Assembly: GCF_003626655.1 (NCBI RefSeq) | Contig: NZ_RBAN01000004.1 | Span: 372,001 to 436,000 of the forward strand | DNA from: Micromonospora costi | GTDB lineage: Bacteria; Actinomycetota; Actinomycetes; Mycobacteriales; Micromonosporaceae | Direction: 5' to 3' | Length of the DNA stretch: 64,000 nucleotides | Shown here: piece after piece, positions 59,495 to 64,000 of the stretch | Numbering within the stretch: the stretch's first letter is position 1 | Layout of the letters: every line of letters starts with the position of its first letter | Made by a program: the position numbers and the translations under genes | Notes under the pieces: model-generated | The model's input: the letters and a program-made list of their open reading frames with translations, nothing else | The model's database searches: none | Told to the model about the DNA's origin: nothing

Positions 59495-60342
59495 TCGTCG
59501 ACGCCCACCACCACCTGTGGCGGATCGAGGACGGCTACCGGTGGCTGGACGCCCCGGAACTCGCTCCGATCCGGCGTTCGTTCGTCCCGGGCGACCTGGA
59601 GCCGGAACTGGCGGCGGCCGGGATCGACCGGACGGTCCTCGTGGAGGGGGGCCGCTGCGACGCCGCCGAGGCGGCGCTCCTGCTGGCGTACGCCCGCGGG
59701 TCTGCGGTGATCGGTGGGGTGGTCGCGTGGGCCGACCCCGCCGACCCGGCGCTCGCCGACACCGTCGCCGCCTACCGGGAGTCCCCCGGCGGTGACCTGC
59801 TCGTCGGCGTCCGCCCGCAGCTGCAGGCCGAGACCGACCCCGGCTACCTGGACCGGCCGGCGGTGCGGCGCGGCCTTCGTACCATCGCCGAGGCCGGGCT
59901 GGCGTTCGACGTCGTGGTCCGGGTCGACCAGCTTCCCGCGGTGGCCGGCGCGGCGCGGGCGGTGCCCGAGCTGCGGTTCGTCCTCGACCACCTCGGGAAG
60001 CCGGCGATCCGCGACGGCGCCGCCGGTCTGGCCGCCTGGACCGGCCCGATCGCGGCGCTCGCCGCCGCGCCGAACGTCACGGCGAAGCTCTCCGGGCTGG
60101 TCACCGAGGCGGACTGGGCGCGGTGGCGGGTGGCCGACCTGCGGCCGTTCGTGGCCGAGGCGGTCGACCGGTTCGGGCCGGACCGGCTGATGTTCGGGTC
60201 CGACTGGCCGGTCTGCCGGCTGGCCGCCGACTACGGCACGGTGCTGTCGGCGCTGACCGAGGCGCTGCCTCCGTTGTCGCCGGGCGAGCGGGCGGCGGTG
60301 TTCGGGGACACGGCCGCGCGGACCTACGGGCTCCCCCGGTGA
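59491..60342 (+). CDS. Amidohydrolase-superfamily L-fuconolactonase
   Basis: A 283-residue amidohydrolase of the COG3618 lactonase group: metal-binding DAHHHLW (His6, His8), FVLDHLGKP, AKLSGLVTEADWARW and the Asp metal ligand in MFGSDWPVCRL. Members include L-fucono-1,5-lactonase and L-rhamnono-1,4-lactonase; the neighbours favour L-fuconolactone hydrolysis to L-fuconate. GTG overlaps the AKR stop by four bases, and a new ribosome binding site starts the regulator 43 bases later. Confidence 0.87.
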   Translation: MIVDAHHHLWRIEDGYRWLDAPELAPIRRSFVPGDLEPELAAAGIDRTVLVEGGRCDAAEAALLLAYARGSAVIGGVVAWADPADPALADTVAAYRESPGGDLLVGVRPQLQAETDPGYLDRPAVRRGLRTIAEAGLAFDVVVRVDQLPAVAGAARAVPELRFVLDHLGKPAIRDGAAGLAAWTGPIAALAAAPNVTAKLSGLVTEADWARWRVADLRPFVAEAVDRFGPDRLMFGSDWPVCRLAADYGTVLSALTEALPPLSPGERAAVFGDTAARTYGLPR

Positions 60343-60385
60343 GTAGTCCCATACCCTGCGGTACGGAACGAGGGCGGAGGCGAAC

Positions 60386-61057
60386 GTGGCGGTCACGGAC
60401 GAGGCGATCGACAAGATCAAGCAGATGATCCTCGCCGGCGAGTTGCGCCCCGGCGACCGCCTGCCCCGGGAACCCGACCTGGCCGAACGGCTCGGCCTGT
60501 CCCGCAACTCGCTGCGCGAGGCGGTGAAGGCGCTGTCGCTGATCCGGGTCCTCGACGTGCGTCAGGGCGACGGCACGTACGTCACGAGCCTCGACCCGGC
60601 ACTGCTGCTCGACGCCCTGAGCTTCGTGGTCGACTTCCACCGCGACGACACTGTGCTGGAGTTCCTCGAGGTCCGGCGCATCCTCGAACCGGGCGCCACC
60701 GCGCTCGCCGCGCAGCGGGCCACCGAGCAGGACGTCGCGGCGCTGCGCGCCGTCCTGGACGGTCTCGGCGACGAGCCGACCATCGACGAGCTCGTCGCCA
60801 ACGATCTGGAGTTCCACCGGCTGATCGCGGCCTGCGCGGGCAACAACGTGCTGTCGTCCCTGCTCGACAGCCTCTCGGGACCGACCACCCGCGCCCGCAT
60901 CTGGCGCGGGCTCACGCAGGAGGGCGCGGTCGCCAAGACCCGGGAGCAGCACGCCGCGATCCTCGACGCGGTCGCCTCCGGCCAGGCCGACCTCGCCCGC
61001 TCCTGGGCGACCGTGCACGTGGCGGGCGTCGAGGAGTGGCTCCGCAGAGTCCTCTGA
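60386..61057 (+). CDS. GntR-family (FadR/FCD) regulator, fucose cluster
   Basis: A 223-residue GntR protein: winged helix in residues about 6-72 (LRPGDRLPREPDLAERLGLS, the classic FadR motif, then RNSLREAVKALSLI) and an FCD ligand domain (ANDLEFHRLIAACAGNNVL, IWRGLTQEG). GTG at 60386 follows AGGGCGGAGG. The last gene of the fucose set; it probably represses the promoters carrying ACATCSGATGT, relieved by fucose, fuconate or a later intermediate (inference). Confidence 0.83.
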   Translation: MAVTDEAIDKIKQMILAGELRPGDRLPREPDLAERLGLSRNSLREAVKALSLIRVLDVRQGDGTYVTSLDPALLLDALSFVVDFHRDDTVLEFLEVRRILEPGATALAAQRATEQDVAALRAVLDGLGDEPTIDELVANDLEFHRLIAACAGNNVLSSLLDSLSGPTTRARIWRGLTQEGAVAKTREQHAAILDAVASGQADLARSWATVHVAGVEEWLRRVL

Positions 61058-61080
61058 CCCCGCTCCCCGCTCCCCGCTCC

Positions 61081-61158
61081 CCCGCGATCTTGCAGTTTTT
61101 GCCCTTGTTATGCCCCGGTTCGCGGCTTGTGCCGGGGCAGAAAGTGCAAGATCGCGGG
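61081..61158. repeat. Long inverted repeat (CGCGATCTTGCA type)
   Basis: Arms at 61081-61104 and 61135-61158; near-perfect pairing including CCCGCGATCTTGCA against TGCAAGATCGCGGG. Just before it, CCCCGCTC is repeated three times (61057-61080). No gene. Lies between the GntR and GMC genes and may end transcription from both sides. Confidence 0.75.
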
Positions 61159-61265
61159 TCAATGGGGACGGTTCGCGCGCAACGTGCACGGCGCCGGGGG
61201 GCTTTCCGTTGCGTGATCAAGGACTTACCGTAGGTGTGTTGGTGCCGGCGGAACGGGGGTACCTC

Positions 61266-62873
61266 GTGGAGGAGTTCGACTACATCGTGGTCGGCGCGGG
61301 CTCGGCGGGATGCGTACTGGCCAACCGGCTGACCGAGGACGCGCGAACACGGGTGCTTCTGGTCGAGGCCGGCGGCTGGGATCGCAGCCCGTACGTCCGC
61401 ATCCCCAAGGGCTTCAGCCGACTCATGGACGACAAGCGCACCGCGTGGCACTACACGGCCGAGGTGACGCCGGGCCGGCAGGAGGTCTGGCAGCGCGGAC
61501 GGCTCGTCGGCGGATCCAGCTCGATCAACGGGATGGTCTACGGCCGGGGCGACCGGCTCGACTACGACGCCCTGGAGCGCCTCGGCAACCCCGGCTGGGG
61601 CTGGGACACCATGCTGCCGATCTACCGGCGGTTGGAGGACAACCCGCTCGGCGCGTCCGAGCTGCGCGGCACCGGCGGCCCGTTGCGCCTGTCCACCGCC
61701 ACCGGCACAGACGAGCTCTGCGAGGAGATCATCGCCGCCGGGGAGGACCTTGGCCTGCGCCGGGTCGACGACCTGAACGCCGACGACGGCGAACGAATCG
61801 GCTACCTCATGGCGACCATCCGCGACGGTCGCCGCACCAGCGCCGCCGACGCCTTCCTGCACCCCGTCCGCAACCGGCCCAACCTGACGGTCGCCGTCCG
61901 CACGGTCGTGCTCCGGCTGCTCATCCACAACGGCCGCGCCATCGGCGTACGCACCCGTCAGCAGGGCGGAACCGTCGACTACCGCGCGTCCGCCGAGGTC
62001 GTCCTCGCCGCCGGGGCGCTCGCCACACCGCAGCTGTTGCAGGTCTCCGGTATCGGCCCGGCCGACGTCCTCCGGCGCGCGGGTGTCCCGGTCCTGTTCG
62101 ACCGGCCCCGGGTGGGCGCCGGGATGCGCGAACACCGGTCGGTGCCGGTGCAGTACCGGCTGACCGGCCCGGGCGGCTACAACAAGGCGCTGAGCAGCGC
62201 GCTCGGCCAGGCGCGGGCCACGGTGCGGTACCTCCTCACCCGCCGCGGGCCGCTCGCCCTCCCGGTGTCCGACATCGGGGCGTACGTCCGGTCCGGGCCG
62301 GACACCGACCGCCCCGACGCGCAACTGCTGATCTCGCCCTTCTCGGCGGCGCCCCGGCGGCCCGGGCGCGCCCTGGAACTGGAACGCGAGCCCGGGCTGA
62401 TGGGCCTCATGACGGTCACCCGACCGGAGAGCGAGGGCAGCCTCGCCATCACGTCGGCCGACCCGGGCGCACCGCCGCGGATCGTCGCCAACTACTTCCA
62501 GGCCCCGTACGACCGCGCGGTCGCCGTGGGCGCCTTCCGGCGCATGCGGGAGCTCTTCGCCACCGGTCCCATCGCGAAGCGGATCTCGGCGGAGACGCTC
62601 CCCGGGCCCGCGGTGCAGGACGACGACGAGATCATCGAGGCGGCGCTGGTGAACGGCTACTGCGGCTACCACGCGGTGGGCACCTGCGCGATGGGCCCGG
62701 ACGACGACGCCGTGGTGGACCCGCAGCTACGGGTCCGGGGCGTGGCCAACCTGCGCGTCGTCGACGCCTCGGTGCTGCCGGTGCTCGTGTCCGGCTACCT
62801 CAACGCCCCGGTGATGGCCCTCGCCTGGCGGGCCGCCGACCTCATCCTGGGCCGAGGCGGGCGCCGGACGTAG
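61266..62873 (+). CDS. GMC-family FAD-dependent oxidoreductase
   Basis: A 535-residue flavoprotein of the glucose-methanol-choline family. N-terminal FAD motif VVGAGSAGC (residues 9-15 core), second signature GRLVGGSSSINGMVYGRG (near 80), GALATPQLLQVSGIGPADVL, and the active-site His in GYCGYHAVGTCAMG (near 469) with Asn in LNAPVMAL. It resembles choline or long-chain/aryl alcohol dehydrogenases. GTG at 61266 has GGGGG six bases upstream. It has its own promoter region and no link to fucose other than position; substrate unknown. Confidence 0.82.
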   Translation: MEEFDYIVVGAGSAGCVLANRLTEDARTRVLLVEAGGWDRSPYVRIPKGFSRLMDDKRTAWHYTAEVTPGRQEVWQRGRLVGGSSSINGMVYGRGDRLDYDALERLGNPGWGWDTMLPIYRRLEDNPLGASELRGTGGPLRLSTATGTDELCEEIIAAGEDLGLRRVDDLNADDGERIGYLMATIRDGRRTSAADAFLHPVRNRPNLTVAVRTVVLRLLIHNGRAIGVRTRQQGGTVDYRASAEVVLAAGALATPQLLQVSGIGPADVLRRAGVPVLFDRPRVGAGMREHRSVPVQYRLTGPGGYNKALSSALGQARATVRYLLTRRGPLALPVSDIGAYVRSGPDTDRPDAQLLISPFSAAPRRPGRALELEREPGLMGLMTVTRPESEGSLAITSADPGAPPRIVANYFQAPYDRAVAVGAFRRMRELFATGPIAKRISAETLPGPAVQDDDEIIEAALVNGYCGYHAVGTCAMGPDDDAVVDPQLRVRGVANLRVVDASVLPVLVSGYLNAPVMALAWRAADLILGRGGRRT

Positions 62874-62934
62874 GCCGGCGGTTCCTCGGCGGCCGGGGGC
62901 CGCACACCCACGACCGGGTGCCCGCCACCCCGAT

Positions 62935-63119
62935 CAACACCAGCTCGCCGATGTGGCGGTGTCCCACCCACCCGGACCCCGCCATATCGGCGAAACGGAG
63001 TCGATCACCCGGACGCAGGCGCCCCCGGGTGCCATCGGCACCTGATCCACTCCGGTTCCTTGAAGTCGCGCCGTCCCACCACCCCGGACACCGCGACATC
63101 CAGGAACCCGAGCCGATCG
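62935..63119. repeat. Dispersed intergenic repeat, copy 3 (types A and B)
   Basis: Type A hairpin arms TCGCCGATGTGGCGG (62945-62959) and CCGCCATATCGGCGA (62979-62993), followed by AACGGAGTCGATC; type B hairpin at about 63043-63119 with TGAAGTCGCGCCGTC as in copy 1. The two hairpins are separated by 45 bases absent from copy 1. Confidence 0.75.
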
Positions 63120-63139
63120 CGCCCCGACCGGGCCCGGGC

Positions 63140-64000
63140 TCACAGGCCCTCGCAGGGGTTCCCTTCGACCGTGCAGCTCTCGGGCCCCTTGGCGAACGGC
63201 GCGCTGTCCCGGACGTCGAACCTGATCGTCTGCGACCGGCCCGCGGCCAGGGGCGACCCGGTGAACGTCACGGTCCGTCCCTCCTGCCGCCACTCGGCGC
63301 CGCTGACCTTGGTGACCTCACTGTCGTCGGAGAAGGTCACGACGACCGTCCACTCCGTACCCGCCGCACTGCCCGGGTTCGCGACCTCCACCTCGCCGCT
63401 GTAGCCGAGCAGCCGGGTGGAGACGGTCTCGTACCGGGCCGTCATGGCCGGCGGTGCGGCCGACGTGGGGGGCGCCGAGGAGGGGGTACGGGAGGGCGGG
63501 AGCGAGCCGGCGCTGCGGCTCGGGCTGGCGGTCGCGCTGGACGTCCGGCTGGGGCGGGCCGCCGGCTCGGCGGCGGCGGAACGGGTCGTGGGGCTGGCGG
63601 CGCCGCTCGCGCTCGGCGTGTGCGTGGGCGTGGGTTGGGCGGTGGCCTCTCGGGGCTGGTCCGGTTGCAGCGCCCAGACGGCGGCCCCTCCGGCCAGGAG
63701 CATGGCGATCCCCGCGGCGCCGAGCACCGCCCAGGTGCCCCGTCGCGGCTTCGTGCCCCCTGGCAGCTCCACGACCGGCAGTTCGGTGGTCATGCCGGCG
63801 TCGCCGCGGCCCAGGTCGACCTGCTGGAAGGCGAACCAGTCCAGGATGGCCGGCAGCCGGCCGTTCAGCGCCTGCTCGTACGCCTGCTCGCGACCGTCGC
63901 GCTGCGGCGGAGCCCACTCGCCGTACTCCAGGGTTTCCCGGATCGACAGCCGGCAGCCCTCGGTGGTGGCCTTGACGGTGCAGGTCAGGCGGCTGCGCCG
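63140..64000 (-). CDS. Membrane-anchored protein with CBM2-like domain, N-terminus outside window
   Basis: The reading frame is open from the window edge to 63140. The last part is clear: a single TM segment (GTWAVLGAAGIAMLLAGGAA), a Ser/Thr/Pro/Ala linker of about 70 residues and a CBM2-like domain with LLGYSGEVEVANPGSAAGTEW and a C-terminal Cys pair. Upstream of an ATG at 63793, 69 more in-frame codons encode LTCTVKATTEGCRLSIRETL and LPAILDWFAFQQVDLG, which look like the end of an SRPBCC/AHSA1-type domain. The ATG lacks a ribosome binding site, so one longer fusion protein is likely. Confidence 0.65.
   Translation of the reverse strand, partial: RRSRLTCTVKATTEGCRLSIRETLEYGEWAPPQRDGREQAYEQALNGRLPAILDWFAFQQVDLGRGDAGMTTELPVVELPGGTKPRRGTWAVLGAAGIAMLLAGGAAVWALQPDQPREATAQPTPTHTPSASGAASPTTRSAAAEPAARPSRTSSATASPSRSAGSLPPSRTPSSAPPTSAAPPAMTARYETVSTRLLGYSGEVEVANPGSAAGTEWTVVVTFSDDSEVTKVSGAEWRQEGRTVTFTGSPLAAGRSQTIRFDVRDSAPFAKGPESCTVEGNPCEGL

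Noticed and set aside
61057..61080. Tandem CCCCGCTC repeats as a CRISPR-like or regulatory array
   Set aside because: Only three 8-bp units with no spacers; low-complexity sequence.

Overview
The window is about 73% G+C, with GTG starts, four-base stop/start overlaps and probable leaderless genes. Gene content (F420-type luciferase-like oxidoreductase, NitT/TauT importer, ECF41 sigma factor, GT87 mannosyltransferase) and dispersed intergenic hairpins (positions 1-138, 39751-39818, 62935-63119, 61081-61158) point to an actinomycete, most likely Micromonosporaceae such as Micromonospora. The family is an inference, not a match. No rRNA, tRNA, CRISPR array, insertion sequence or phage gene was seen.

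Layout. (1) 1-9234: small S1 protein, sugar-porter MFS, DUF3558-like lipoprotein, VOC protein with a broken VOC remnant before it, LLM oxidoreductase, secreted tannase/feruloyl esterase, and an ABC exporter divergent from a TetR regulator around a perfect palindrome. (2) 9257-26789: an aromatic catabolic island. The leftward operon pcaI-J-F-H-G-B-D-C-pcaR encodes the protocatechuate branch of the beta-ketoadipate pathway. The divergent rightward operon encodes a NitT/TauT importer, a benzoylformate decarboxylase, a benzaldehyde dehydrogenase, an IclR regulator, an MFS carrier and PobA. Together they can take a para-hydroxylated phenylglyoxylate through 4-hydroxybenzaldehyde, 4-hydroxybenzoate and protocatechuate to succinyl-CoA and acetyl-CoA. 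(3) 28136-36708: a sugar-acid operon (family-1 SBP, two permeases, galactonate dehydratase, KDPG-type aldolase, KDG-type kinase, mannonate dehydratase, gluconokinase) divergent from an FCD-GntR regulator. (4) 36749-44603: GNAT/TetR pair, CapA-like lipoprotein, DUF2231 membrane protein, repeat-rich intergenic region, NTF2-like protein, truncated DUF418 gene, GT87 enzyme, and an AhpD-like/ECF41 sigma pair. (5) 44649-61057: an L-fucose island. Leftward are a secreted GH95 alpha-L-fucosidase and lutABC; rightward are a diketo-acid hydrolase, L-fuconate dehydratase, SDR, ribose-type importer, mutarotase, fucose dehydrogenase, lactonase and GntR regulator. (6) 61266-64000: a GMC oxidoreductase, repeats, and an incomplete protein with a TM segment and CBM2-like tail that continues past the window edge.

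How the genes fit together. The fucose route is non-phosphorylative: fucoside to L-fucose to fuconolactone to L-fuconate to 2-keto-3-deoxy-L-fuconate to the 2,4-diketo acid to pyruvate plus L-lactate. LutABC, beside the cluster and in the same direction as the fucosidase, would turn that L-lactate into pyruvate. A near-identical operator (ACATCSGATGT) overlapping the -10 box of two promoters, with a weaker copy before the fucosidase, suggests one regulator, probably the GntR protein at 60386-61057. The pca and mdl/pob operons diverge from a 305-bp region with three 15-bp IclR-like palindromes.
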